Positions 24,504 through 36,293 of a stretch of DNA of 64,000 nucleotides are shown here, in pieces. The notes under the pieces are model-generated. The model did no database searches, was not told where the DNA came from, and was given only the letters and a program-made list of their open reading frames with translations. Position 1 is the stretch's first letter, and each line of letters opens with the position of its first letter. The position numbers and the translations under genes were made by a program. Location of the stretch: NCBI GenBank assembly GCA_038363925.1, contig JAQQWL010000013.1, positions 1,302,001 to 1,366,000 of the forward strand. Reading direction: 5' to 3'. The stretch is from Apiospora phragmitis. Its lineage: Eukaryota > Ascomycota > Sordariomycetes > Amphisphaeriales > Apiosporaceae.

Positions 24504-26813
24504 TCGCCAGAGGGTGGCATGTGGCCGCCCCGACAAGGAAGGATTCGCAGAGAACCACCCGAGAAGGTCGCAACGTACCGATAACCAAGGCGCAGAGCGA
24601 TGCAAAAGCCGATGGGGATGCGAGCGGAGTCGACAGCTGTAAGAGTCTGAGTGGCCAGCGCATCTGCCACCAATGCGATCCGGTTCAGCTCTGATTGGAG
24701 TGAAGCTGGCCCAGTGCAGCTGGGAACCGTTGGGTAGGAAGGTAAGATAGGACGACAGCCGAGGGTAGCGACAACGGAAACCGCAAAAGCTGCTGTTATC
24801 AATTGACTTTCTGGATTTTCATAGGATCGGGTGAAGTGTTCATGAATCCTGGAAGAAGGGAAGATAGCCCAACTCTTTTTTGTCTCCGTGACCGCTCTCA
24901 CCGTTGGTTTGTTCGTAGCCTCTTGATCTCAAGTTCCAGTCCTGTCGTCAAATGGAGAAAGTTCCAGGCCGGTATGCGCTAATGGAAGATGCCCCCCTGT
25001 AGACAGCAATTAAGTGGCTCGCAACGACTGCTGATTAGGTCCCGTAGGGCCGTGGGTGGAGAATTATTGAGTGCAAAGGAGGGGTAAGGAAGTACATCTA
25101 TAGGGATTCTGGAGCTTCCCTCAATGCAAGAGCCCTATCAATCAACGTGAAAGTGCCTACTCAGAAGAGTTAACTAGCAAAATTGAACCCAAGCTAAACA
25201 CCTGTTAATCCAATTCTGGCTTCTGGTTCGCTACGCAATACGAAAGAAGCCCCTCTGCCTCATCGTTCCACCTCCTCACCACCAAGACTGGATCCGTTAC
25301 CAACGAAGACGCTGACACGGTTTGAACTTACATAGAGGCACCGAAGACAAAAGTGCCCGCAAAGTAGCATGATCAGCTCGTGTTACACGTAGCGGATTGT
25401 CCAGCTTCCTTTCCAGAACGAGTGGCCTGCGTAGGCAGAAAAGGGGGTGGTTGGAAGTTGCATCTTTTGGGCTGACTGACCAGCCCCATTACAAGCCCGA
25501 TGCCTCTAGATCAAGATCTACTGCTCATAACGCACATGTATCAAACCCAACCGACCGTCTGATACCTCACATCTCACCATGTCCTGAGCTGCAATCGCTA
25601 TGCAATGAGCCGCGTTGGCTTAAAAAGACGAACAGGGTGCCTGTTGGAAATGTGCCTGATTCTGCTGCTTGATTACGTCAGCTGAAGAAGTGCCAAAATG
25701 CATCCGTATCAGCACAGAAACGAGCTTTATGGGACGCAATCCACCAAGCTATACCAGGCGATTCTCGCTACTGGGTCTCGAGAGTGACCTTCGTGGCTCC
25801 AGTAAACTTTCGTACATCTTGTGGTTCAAATCGCAACACAACAGACAGCAGCCTGTAAGTTGTTAGTGCTTCCGGTAGGATCTACCATTAGCGGCCTGAC
25901 AAAGCGGCATTGTCGACTTAGCAGATAGGCAGCCTCAGCAATCGTTCGGGACCTTCTACTGTTCGAACCTGATTTCCGTGGCTCTCATCTTCGTTCCTAT
26001 TTACATTTGATGCCCAGGGCATAGAGCCACAATGCTTGGCATTCCTATCAATTCAGTCTTCTTCCCAAGCCCAAGTATACCCGAAAGCACGACCTCATCA
26101 TCCCGCCCTCGCCCTCCGATCTATGCTGTTACAAGCACATAGGTGGAAGGCCTTGCCTATAAGGCTCGACGCATTGAAAACCCGGTGGCTGAGCAGTGCC
26201 TCAACGTACGGTAGTGGCTGATATTGAACCTGTTGTGCGACTCTTGCTTCCTTCCTGCAATGCCTACCTATTTCGCTCCGCAATGTGCTTCATGGCATGA
26301 GGTTCGGTAGAGCGAAGCTGAGGAGCTGGAATCCTCAACACTCAGCGTATGTATAGGAAACTATCATATCTAATAAACAAGTCATAAACCACAGATTATT
26401 CTATTTTACAAGTTGTTAAAATACGCCCTACGTTTTCACCCTCATGAAATTCACCGTGATGAGATTAGAGATTCAACTGCGCGAGTGCACTTCCCGTGTG
26501 ACTTGAGTTAGTTGCATTACATAATCGCCTCTAGCAAGAATGATTCATTTTGACTCATGCCTCACAATAACTATTGCAACAATTAGAAATACAGCGCCCT
26601 AGTCGGTAGGCACAATGGTACATTGAGAGAGCTCGAGATGATATATAAAAAGCAGGCACCAGGATGCGACGGTCTTCTCCTTTGGGCCTCGTGTGTAGGA
26701 TGGGTAGCTGCCGCAGGTTGTACACCAGTTGACCAATCTGAACAATACGTTTCTGCTTCAATTTGTGTACTCCATCATAGTTTGGCAACAAGAAGATATA
26801 CCAAGGCTTCAGT
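24504..26813. other. Divergent intergenic region, RBR ligase / ABC-F ATPase
   Basis: No supported gene. The first few hundred bases are probably the 5' UTR and promoter of the RBR gene. The frames at 24217-24663 and 24482-24901 (minus) are overlap or leader artefacts. The rest is AT-balanced non-coding sequence with the ABC-F promoter at its right end. Confidence 0.5.
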
Positions 26814-29258
26814 ATGACGTCAATGGAATCTGAGTTCGTAGCCAGCATACTATGCACCAGCAAGCAGACTCGGTTCAATATTGCCACGCCAAACTACCGA
26901 GAGCTGGACATTGAGGGCCTGAGCATCGTCGTCACATTTGGCACCCGCACGACTGCAAAGGGAAAGGAAAATCGAAGGTCAGATCGGAGGGCACAGAAAT
27001 ACTGACCAATGCCAACCTCAAGCTGAAGGCGGGCCAAAGGTACGCCCTTCTCGGGCGGAACGGCACGGGAAAGTCAAGTAAGTTCCCCTTGCAGCATTCT
27101 TGTATCTGCCGATGTAGCTACTCCTATACATACGCAGATAGGTGAATTGCGGCTGACTGAGTAGCACAGCACTGCTGAAAGCTATTGCTGAAAAGCTTAT
27201 CCCTGGAATCCCCGAAGAGACGAGAATTGCTATCTTGCAACAGACGGAAGTCAGCGACGCCAAAGCGGATGGGATACTGCCCAGCACTTCGTCATCACAA
27301 CTGAATAGGGGAGATCGTCTGGTGATTGAAGAAGTCATTGAGATTGCCACAGCGAGGAGTGAGGTGCAAACAGAGATTGAGAGTCAGTATTATGCCCTTT
27401 ATCCGGTGTATTATCAGTCGATTTAAGTTGACTCTTCATAGTCCTATCAAGTGCCATTGGAAGCGCTGATCCGTGCGGCTCTCTTCGGGGGCTGCGTCAG
27501 CTCCAGTACCGGCGTCTACAGAGAGAACTCTTTCTCAAAGACAAAGATGCCCGACTCAGGAGCGGCACCCGCGGACTACAAGCGCGCAAGGCCTTGATCT
27601 CCAAGGGAAAGGAGGTGGCAGCTATGCAACTGCAACGGGATCAACCCAACGACGAGATCTCGCCTGACATCCTCGCCAAGGAGACAAATGAAGCGGCCGA
27701 CTTGCTCGCCGAGCTGGAGCTGCAAGTCGAACCCACAAAGATCGCAGAGACTGAAAGTCGTGCGAAACGAATCCTAAGCGGTCTTGGCTTCTCGGAAGAG
27801 TACATCCGGAAACCTGTATCGAGCCTCTCGGGAGGATGGAAAATGCGTACCGCTTTAGCCGCAGTATTGCTCCAAGATACGGAAATATTGATACTGGATG
27901 AACCGACGAATTTCCTAGATCTGCTGGGGTATTATGTGGTTACAGAATCATCTCGCCTCCTTGGCGGGGAGACGATCCCCCGACGCTCATCATAGTATCC
28001 CACGACAGAGATTTCATCTCACTGTGTACCGACATCCTCATCATTAAAGACAAGGACCTGACCTACTTCCACGGAGACCTTCCCGTGTACGAGGCGAGCA
28101 GAGCTGAGAAGAGGCTCTACATGACCAAGATGAAGGAAGCAAAGGAGAAGCAGAAGGATCACATGGAAAAGACGATCGCACGCAATATGAAGGAAGGCCA
28201 CGCGAAAGACGACCAGAACAAAATCCGCCAGGCCAAGTCGCGGCAGAAGAAGCTGGACGACCGCTGGGGCCTCGAGGTCAACAGCCAGGGCGGCCGCTTC
28301 AAACTCAATCGAGACCTCGTCGGATATCACCTCACCGGCCGGGCCGAGATTGAAGTCGAAGAGGAAGACCGTCCGGTCAGCCTGGTGCTTCCTGATACGA
28401 CTGACCTACGCTTCCCCGGCCCCTTACTTTCCTTAGAACAAGTCTCATTTCGCTACACGTCAGCATCAAGTAAGAAGGCCAAAACCGCTGCGGCGCCTTC
28501 GTCCTTCGCCCTCGGAGGCGTTACACTATCCGTCCACATGGGCGACAGAATCGGCATCGTCGGCCTGAACGGCAGCGGGAAGTCCACGCTCATCAAGCTC
28601 CTCCTCGAGGAAACCAAACCCACATCGGGAACCCTCACAACACACCCGCGACTCAAGCTGGGGTACTACTCGCAGCACGCGGTCGACGACCTCCGAAGAC
28701 TAAGGGAAGGGGACGCCTCTCTCCTCCTCCTCCTCCTCCTCAGCCGCCGAGGCGCCGCTAACCTCACTCTCGCTACTAGCCAAGGAAGTCGCCGGCGCGC
28801 TCGACGAGGGCGCCGTGCGCGGCCTCCTCGGCTCGCTGGGCCTGCCGGGCCGCCTCGCGTCGGACGTGCCGCTGTGCAAGCTCTCGGGCGGGCAGCTCGT
28901 GCGGCTGCAGCTCGCGCGCCTCCTCTGGGGGCGGCCCCACTGCCTCGTGCTCGACGAGGTCACGACGCACCTCGACTACGAGACGGTGGCTGCGCTGCGG
29001 GACGCGCTGCGCGGCTGGGAGGGCGCCGTGGTGCTCGTCAGCCACGACCGGTGGTTCATGCGCGGCGTGGTGGAAGGGCTCGTTGACGACGAGGAAGCCG
29101 ATATTGGGACCGAGTTGGACGAGGAAGAGGAAGGAGAGCGTCCGCGGCGGCGGATGGTGTATCGGCTGCGGGCGGGCCAGATGATGGAGCTCAAGGGGGG
29201 AGTGGGCGAGTTCGAAGAGGGCATTGAGAAAAGGGTGCGGAAGCTGATGTATTCTTGA
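26814..29258 (+). CDS. ABC-F family ATPase (twin ABC domains, no membrane segments), four frame breaks
   Basis: Cytosolic ABC-F protein of the class involved in ribosome and translation functions (Gcn20/Arb1/Uup relatives); the exact orthologue is not recognised. Exons about 26814-27077, 27170-27382 and 27442-29258. ABC1 has Walker A GRNGTGKST (split by intron 1), signature LSGGWKMR and Walker B region LILDEPTNFLD. A charged linker follows (MKEAKEKQKDHMEKTIARNM). ABC2 has Walker A GLNGSGKST, signature LSGGQLVRLQLA and the unusual Walker B region LVLDEVTTHLD, then VSHDRWF. Frame breaks: 26968-26971 (A4, one missing), about 27931 (extra T), about 27971 (extra A) and about 28718-28741 in a CTC tract. 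Correcting these gives 763 residues exactly in frame. GC at third positions becomes extreme in the last third. Confidence 0.88.
28718..28741 (+). repeat. (CTC)n trinucleotide tract in ABC-F gene
   Basis: Seven or more consecutive CTC/TCC units. In the frame that rejoins the second ABC domain they encode a Ser run. One of the gene's frame breaks lies at its left edge, which fits slippage or a sequencing error. Confidence 0.8.
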
Positions 29259-32210
29259 TTTATCGTAGCGTCTAGTACTAAGGTTAAATACAAATAAGAC
29301 AATGGGTTTGCTCTTAAAAATAGCTCACTAGTGAGATACTTGGAAGTCAAGGCCACCGACGACGGGGTATGAAACCACCTGTCCCTTTTGTGATATCCAA
29401 GAGGGGGGAGAAAAGGGGTTTAGGAATAAACTACCAGCCAACCCTGCCCCTTACCTATACCGATAGGTATTCTATCTGTTCGACGTTTTTCAGCCATTCT
29501 AGGCTGGCATTTGTATTCGAGTTGCGAAGGTATGCAATGTAAACTACAAACCAAATTTACAAACCAAATAACGTTTAGCACCTGAACCGCGAACAACCCG
29601 CCCGATACCATCAGCAAGTGCTAAGACTGGAAATTTATTATGTAAGGGGGAACGAAAATACTGGACTGCAGTGTGCCGCGTGTCTCAGTCTCGGCATGTT
29701 GGATCCAGGGTAATACAGAGCAGAGCAGAGCATGCAGGGGTGAAGTAACGTAACTAAAAATGAATACCCGGGTTGTTGGGTTGTCCTATCAACCAGATGA
29801 GACTTTGGTCATGAGGTACCGAAGGGCTGGGGCGCTACTGCAGATTGTGTAAAAATCAGAGGCTGCTTGAAATGATATGGTGCGTAACTCGCTATAGCCG
29901 TATAGCCAGTCTACCTGGGTAGGGTTCCTTCCGAAATAGAGCGACTTGTTCACTTGGGGAGCGAGCAGGTCACCTGCGTAGTTAGGTAAGTATCTACCAA
30001 GGAGAACCAACTACCTCGGTAGCGTCCGATCTATTCAATGTCAGCTCACATCGCATTGACCCTGATATAGTTGTAGACACAGCTGGAGTTTTAATTAGAT
30101 CATGGTTTAGATCACGGTGCGGAGTGGCGCTAAGCTAAGACTGCGGGTGGCAGCCAAGGCTGAAGGCCTGCAAAGCTTCGCTGTCTGAAAAGCAAAGAAT
30201 AAGCCCAGGTCAGCGCTCCCTCCTCCCCTTCACCTTCCAATACGGGCTGGCGGCAAGACGGCAAAACCCCGAGTTGTCATCACATGAGCACCGGTCAGAG
30301 TTTTCACCGAGGACTTGGCTTCACCTCTGTCCAGCCTCCACAACCCTTTCATAGGTTGGTTCCCGAGGCTCTGGAGATGCTGCAGCTAAGAAGCATGTGC
30401 TTGGGTATCAAGGAAGGACAGGTCCCAGATTATAGCGTACTTGCAAGTAAAGGTGCCATGTGCTGTTGGCGTCTCGGCGCCTGCAACGCTTTTGGCAGAT
30501 GCGGCCGATCCACCGTTAGAGTCGGGGTTGATGCTGGTGCTAGCCATCGAGCGACCATTGATCATGCCAAGGAAGTACTATCTCGTCAGGTGAGCATACC
30601 CTTACGTGCGTGCTGTGCGGAGTCCGACGATGGCAGAAAGGATGGGGCCGAAGGAGAGGGCGAGATGAATGAATCTACATATCCCATCGTCTGGGGAAAG
30701 AGATTGAGATGGGGAAGTGGAGAAAGAGCCCTGCATAGCACCCGCTCGCTACGGCCTACGAGCGAAGCCTAGACCCGCGAGCGGACTGCTAAAAGCAGAC
30801 AACTGGCTGCCAGACACATCAGTAAACACGTAGAAAGTAGCGTAGGAGCGTTCTCATGTCGTCTGGCCTTGATCCTGAATTCGGGCCGACCTGGAGATCT
30901 GCTCCCATTTCTCCAATGGCTAGCAGCTTGGGGTTCTGGGGAAGGGGGCCGGGGTAGGTACCCTTATGTAGATCCCCTCTTCTACAAGCGCAGCTGAATC
31001 TAACGTCCCATCCCGCATCGCCTGAGAATATTAGAGCATACAGCGCCCAGCTATTTCCAGTAGTCGGAGAAGAATTTTAGCACATATTTGTATATCCCAG
31101 GAAATGCCATCCGATTCGTTCACGCTAGCAGAAAGCCACCCGAACCGATGGCTGCTGCATGTGACGACTGTGGATGAAAGCAAGGGGTCGCTGGTCTCAG
31201 CCATTGCACACATCTGGCCAAAAGAAAGGTTCTGGAGCGAACGACGTTTCTTCTTCGACCGCTTCCTGCGGGTTGTAACGCTTCGAGCCGCCCGTGGGGA
31301 GCAGTATAAAATTAAGCCTAAGTGCACTTGCATTGTGCAACTCGACACGCGGGGGATGCGTCCGAAGGAAATGCGCCAATAGTGCGGCAACGTACGGCCG
31401 GTCACTGTAACGTCGCCTCTTGGTCGTCGGAAACAGACTGGATATTCCACGAAACCAAGCTCCCCCGAGCCGAGTTGCCGGCTATGAAGATGCACCATTC
31501 ATTGGTACTTACACGCTTAACCAACTTGCTTCCTTCGAGATGGGGGAGATGGAGACTCACTAACGCCCATGTGTGTGCTGCATTCCTCCCAGCGCCACGG
31601 ATCCTTTAACTAGTATAGCGCCATACGAGAGTGTCGGGATGCAACAACCCTTTTCTCGAAAGACCAGGGGTTCTTGTGATTGGCCAGGTCCACTCCGAAC
31701 TCGGGGGTCCCCTGCTCCGACATATGGGATGGTTTGGTGGAAATTACTGCATTCGGCAAGAACGTATTGCCAGACGGGATATTTGAATGGCCAGAGACAT
31801 ATGAAATGCATAGATGTTCGTTCGTTTGTGTAAGTACCAAGACTCGACAGTGAAACATCTCTTTGCTTGGCTCGAAAACAAGAGCATCGAGGACTGGGTC
31901 CTTGAGAAACCTTCGATTGTTCATTTGGCCACCGTGCCAGCAGTAGGCCATCGGAATGGGAAGAGTAGGATCCCATGGCAACGAACCCCATCGGTTCTCT
32001 AGACCATCTAGGCCTCTCCCGATTTCCCATCTCAAGTCCCACCCCCGTTCCGGTCCTTAGCACCCTGCCTGACTGGGTACAAGTCACCTGCAGCTGTCTG
32101 GGCGTCCCGCCACTCTCCGGAATGGAGTATCACTACGGAGTATTTGCACCAAGACCAGCAGAAGGCCCTTTTCTATACCCCCCTACCTGCCTCCTTACCT
32201 ACCTGTCATG

Positions 32211-32223
32211 CCCCCCCCCCCCC
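32211..32223. repeat. C13 homopolymer
   Basis: Thirteen consecutive C residues in non-coding DNA. A length error here would be likely. Confidence 0.95.
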
Positions 32224-32497
32224 TTGTTGCGGCCAGAGACGCCCAATCAAGACCCTCTGCCCAGCATGGCGACCCTGTTGATGTGGCGCGGCCCTACAGC
32301 GGCCTTCTGAGTCTAGAATGCGCTTCACTAGCTGACACCTACCGACCTCTCCAGAGCTTGGGGGATTTTCTTTCCTGGAAAGTCGAGCTAGAACGAGCTG
32401 CAAAGCTGACTGGTCAGGTTGCGCACGAGTGACTTCCCCAGACATTGCAAATTATACCCCATGTAACGTGTATTGTAAGCGAGTGACGCGGTCTGCA

Positions 32498-32504
32498 TAT
32501 ATAA
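32498..32504 (+). promoter_or_regulatory. TATA-like element upstream of sugar transporter
   Basis: TATATAA about 190 bases upstream of the ATG at 32690, followed by a pyrimidine-rich leader (CTCTCTTCTCAAC, CCCTTCTC), a common arrangement in filamentous fungal promoters. Position-based inference only. Confidence 0.4.
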
Positions 32505-32689
32505 TGCCTCGCCTGCCTTTCCCGAGTCCCGTCGTTTCTGAGTCCCTCTCCTGTATGCTCTTTTCCTCCCTTGGATAAGTCCGTTGGGCCCGATCGTCAG
32601 CTGGAGACCCCTTTGGCCGTTCAATATACCTACTTGCCTCTCTCTTCTCAACATATAACTTCCCTTCTCAAAGAAGAGACTCAGCAGCA

Positions 32690-34554
32690 ATGGCGGGTGG
32701 TGTCGTTGTTACCGGCACGACGGATGTCAATCGTGTCGAGGCCCCCGTAACCTGGAAGGCCTACATGATCTGCGCCTTCGCTGCCTTCAGTGGTATCTTT
32801 TTCGGCTACGATACCGGTAAGTCGCCTCTATCTCCAGTCTAGATATGCCCTCCATGATACCTGCAAACTCGAGCTTGGCACTGACGGTATTGTTACAGGT
32901 TGGATGTCTGGTGTCATGGCCATGCCTTACTTCATCAACCTCTACACGGGCATGGAATACGATTATGTCAACAAGGTGCCCATTGGCGTGACCAAGGACG
33001 AATTCCACCTCTCTTCATCGATGTAGTCCCTCTTCACATCCATCCTGTCTTGCGGTACCTTCTTCGGCGCCCTGATGGGCGGTGACATTGCCGACTTCAT
33101 TGGCCGACGCCCTACTATCATTATGGGCTGCGCTGTCTTCTGTGTCGGCTGCACCTTGCAGATTGCCAGCACTAACCAGGAGGGCCTGTTCGTTCTCGGC
33201 CGTCTGGTTGCTGGTGCCGGCGTCGGTTTCATTTCCGCAGTTGTTATCCTGTATATGTCCGAGATCGCCCCCAAGAAGGTTCGCGGAGCCATGGTCTCCG
33301 GCTACCAGTTCTGCATTACCATCGGCATCCTTGTCGCGGCCTGCGTCGTCTACGGCACCCAGGAACGCAGCGACACCAGCTCCTACCGCATCCCCATCGG
33401 CATCCAATACCTTTGGGCCATCGTTCTTCGCCGGCGGTCTCCTCTACCTGCCCGAGTCCCCCCGTTACTTCGTGCGCAAGGGAGAGACCGAGAAGGCGGC
33501 CAAGGCTCTGGCCTTTTTGCGTGGCCAGCCCATCGAGTCCGCTTTCGTGAAGGACGAGCTTGCCGAAATCGTCGCCAACAACGAGTACGAGATGCAGGTG
33601 ATTCCCCAGACCAACTACATTGGATCTTGGCTGGCTTGCTTCAAGGGCTCGCTCTCCGCCGGCGACAATCCCCTGCGCCGCACCCTGCTCGGCACCGGCA
33701 TGCAGATGTTCCAGCAGCTGACGGGTATCAACTTCGTCTTCTACTTCGGAACCCCCTTCTTCACCCAGTTGGGAACCATCGACAACCCATTCTTGATCTC
33801 CATGATCACCACACTGGTAAACGTCTTGTCTACCCCAATTTCGTTCTATGCCGTCGAGAAGTTCGGCCGCCGCGCCCTTCTAATTTATGGCGCCTGCTCC
33901 ATGATCGTTTGTCAATTCATCGTTGCTATCATCGGCGTCACTGCCGGAAAGGATGTGAGCAATAACAGCGCCACATCTGCCTGGACGCCTTCATCTGTTT
34001 GAATGTCTCCTCGTTCGCCATCACCTGGGGTCCCGCTGCCTGGGTCATTGTTGGTGAAGCTTTCCCAGTACCTATCCGCTCTCGTGGTGTGGGTGTGTCC
34101 ACTGCCTCCAACTGGCTCTGGAACACCATCATTGATGGTAAGTATTAAATACTTAATCCCGGCCGTTACATAACCTCCCTTATACTAATATGTAAATTCA
34201 TCTAGTCATCACCCCTTACCTGGTCGGGAAGGACAAGGCCGACCTGGGAACCAAGGTCTTCTTCCTCTGGGGTGCCCTTTGCTGTGGCAGCTTATTATTT
34301 GGTAAGTGCAGTTCCCGCTCCGAACCACACCCCTGGATCAACTTGTCAAGTTGTCTAACCCTTTTCTTGGTACAACTTACTTCCTCGTTCCCGAGCTCCG
34401 AGGTATTTCTCTCGAGCAGGCCGATATGTATATGGCCGAGGCCAGCCCGCGCAAGTCGGCCGCCTGGAGACCCAGCCACACCTTCGCCGCCGAGATGGGC
34501 GTCGCCGGCGAGAAGCTCGCTGCCAACACGACCGTCAAGGAAGAGACTGTCTAA
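32690..34554 (+). CDS. MFS sugar (hexose) transporter, disrupted
   Basis: Twelve-helix plasma-membrane sugar porter of the fungal hexose transporter family. Exons 32690-32816, 32899-34137, 34206-34301 and about 34370-34554. Family motifs: [35 protein letters not shown] (loop 2-3), [73 protein letters not shown] and [19 protein letters not shown]. Disruptions: an in-frame TAG at 33024-33026, where relatives have a sense codon before [16 protein letters not shown]; an extra base at about 33420-33428; a missing base at about 33969-33975; and loss of the last intron's acceptor (a CTAAC branch site at 34355-34359 and pyrimidine tract end in TTGG where TTAGG is expected near 34369). With the two shifts balanced and the acceptor restored, the spliced length is exactly 549 codons. 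It could be a real pseudogene or bad sequence; the TAG is a substitution rather than an indel. Confidence 0.85.
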
Positions 34555-35362
34555 GAGATGGGTGTTTTAACACACAGTAAGGCATTCTCTCTCACTCTCC
34601 CCCCCCTTTTTCTAGCCGAGTGTGCGGAGGAGGAGGTGGTGGTGGTTGTTTGATTGCTGAGTGGTGTTGTCATTTCTTGCGTCCGAAGATACCAATGTCT
34701 CTCCTGCGATCACTCCGATTACGTACTCATCAACTACGTAGACATAATTAGCATAATATACAATATCTGTATGGCGCATTTCGGCCTGGGCTGGGCTGGG
34801 TGTACATGTTATTGGCCATATCAAGTGAGACATTCATCAGAAGGCAGAAGGCAGCTCTGATCGTGATCTTGGATCGTTACCTGTTTTGCCTGGAGTTATA
34901 AGAGATTCCCTGCATCATGCAAGTTCCCGGCGAATGCCGGCTCAGTCTTAACTGGATGGTCGCATTAGGAGAGTCCCAGGCGCCCGGGTTGTTTCTTTAA
35001 CCGAATCAAGTAATCTCTCATGGTAGTACAGTATGTCGCACGACCACGGACTGGACTGCGCAACACAGATAACCCCTGAAGGTCATAGCCAGGGCGAGGA
35101 GCTGTATGAAGAAACATTGATATTTCGTATGTCTTGTAATTCACAATGGCACACCGGAGGGGGGGGGATGAGGACAAATTGGATGTGAAGTTGTGCTGGA
35201 TAGCAGCGAGGATAATGTAAAGGATCAAAACAACCAATAGACTCCGAACTGATTAATACTGCCCCAGGCCCCAACCTGTCTAAAGAAAAAGAACAAATAC
35301 GCCTCCGCGCGTATAAGTCAGTAACTCGGGTGAACGCCCCCATACCTCCCTCGCACGTCCAA
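34555..35362. other. Convergent intergenic region
   Basis: Between the 3' ends of the sugar transporter and the cupin. It contains the presumed 3' UTRs and a run of nine or ten G near 35158-35168. No gene seen. Confidence 0.5.
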
Positions 35363-36293
35363 CTACTTTTTGTTGATATTGCACCTCTTCAGACACTGTT
35401 CGACGCCGAGCGCGACATTCTTGGAGATGGTGCCACGCAACTTGTCGACGTCGGCCACAGCGGCGTTGCTGCGGGCGCCGAACAGCTCCTGGGCGACCTG
35501 GCCCGTGCCGAAGTCCTGGGCGCCGAGGGCGACGACGAGGGTGGCGTTGCCGCAGCCCGGGCTGAACCGGGAGTGGACGGCGCCCTGGTAGAAGACGGTG
35601 GCGTCGTACCTGTGGAAGGTGTTGAGGGTCTCGCGCGGCGTCGTCGTCGTGCCGTCGTTGGCGTTGATGTTGACGTTGACGACGCTGTTCTCCGGCACCA
35701 CCGTGGAGCTCACGACGGTGGCCTCAGGTCACGACACGGCCAGCTCGGCGGCCCGCGGGTGCACACGTGCGGCGTGTTGAAGCCGCAGGGGCACAGGAAG
35801 GCACCGCCATGCCCAGGTCCGTCCCCGTCAGCGCCGGGAACGTCTGGCGGTTCGCGGGGACCACCTCTCCGCCCTGGCCGGGGCCGCCCGTCCGCTTGTC
35901 TTCAAAGCCGAATTTGAAGTCCTCGTAAGCTGTGGGCTTCGAGGAAGGCCCCGATTGGGTCTCCGAGTACGTCTGGTCGTGGGAGCTGGAAGACTCCGGC
36001 TCGGTAGTAACACGGGATGTTTGGGCGTACGTGACAGTTGGCTTGTACACGGGCTTCGAGCTCTTGGTCATCGACTGATGGACAGTGCCGGCAGTTCCAC
36101 CCGTGCCGATAGGTTGGTAAGTTGGATAGCTGCCGTAACTTCCATCAGTCCCGGTGCCCATAGGAGGCCAGCTACTGGAAGTCGTCGAATAGGTATAAGA
36201 GACGATGCCCGTGCCATACTGTTGGGGCACTGCGAGAACAGCAGGGCTAAAAGCCAAGACGACCGTAGCAAGGTTGGGTACTATGGACTGCAT
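35363..36293 (-). CDS. Secreted spherulin/germin-like cupin, disrupted in the metal-binding motif
   Basis: Secreted protein: signal peptide MQSIVPNLATVVLAFSPAVL, a Ser/Thr/Gly/Tyr-rich region of about 100 residues, then a single cupin domain beginning at AYEDFKFGFEDKRTGG and including VVPANRQTFPALTGTDLGMA, FHRYDATVFYQGAVHSRFSP and ALGAQDFGTGQVAQELFGAR. The metal-binding motif is expected as HxH(x)nE around 35735-35800. There the reading breaks several times: about 35801-35804 (one base missing before FLCPCGFNTPHV), 35759-35767 (TG dinucleotide gained inside HVHPRAAEL) and an in-frame TGA at 35729-35731 explained by one lost and one gained base. With these corrected the gene is 309 residues, without introns. 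It could be a decaying gene or a locally poor consensus. It is convergent with the sugar transporter. Confidence 0.75.

Larger units (their letters stand above)
29259..32689. other. Intergenic, promoter of the sugar transporter at right
   Basis: No recognisable gene. Open frames of 140-175 codons on either strand (30284-30772 plus, 31031-31498 and 31560-32087 minus) show no domain and no codon bias. The right end holds a C13 homopolymer (32211-32223) and a TATATAA element at 32498-32504, about 190 bases upstream of the transporter start. Confidence 0.5.

Noticed and set aside
30284..30772. 162-codon plus-strand frame
   Set aside because: No homology recognised and its composition resembles the surrounding non-coding DNA.
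31560..32087. 175-codon minus-strand frame upstream of the sugar transporter
   Set aside because: It overlaps open frames in other phases and shows no domain; treated as promoter DNA.
32690..34554. RIP (repeat-induced point mutation) as the cause of the TAG in the transporter
   Set aside because: The surrounding gene is not AT-enriched and has no run of CpA-to-TpA changes; a single nonsense codon is not evidence of RIP.
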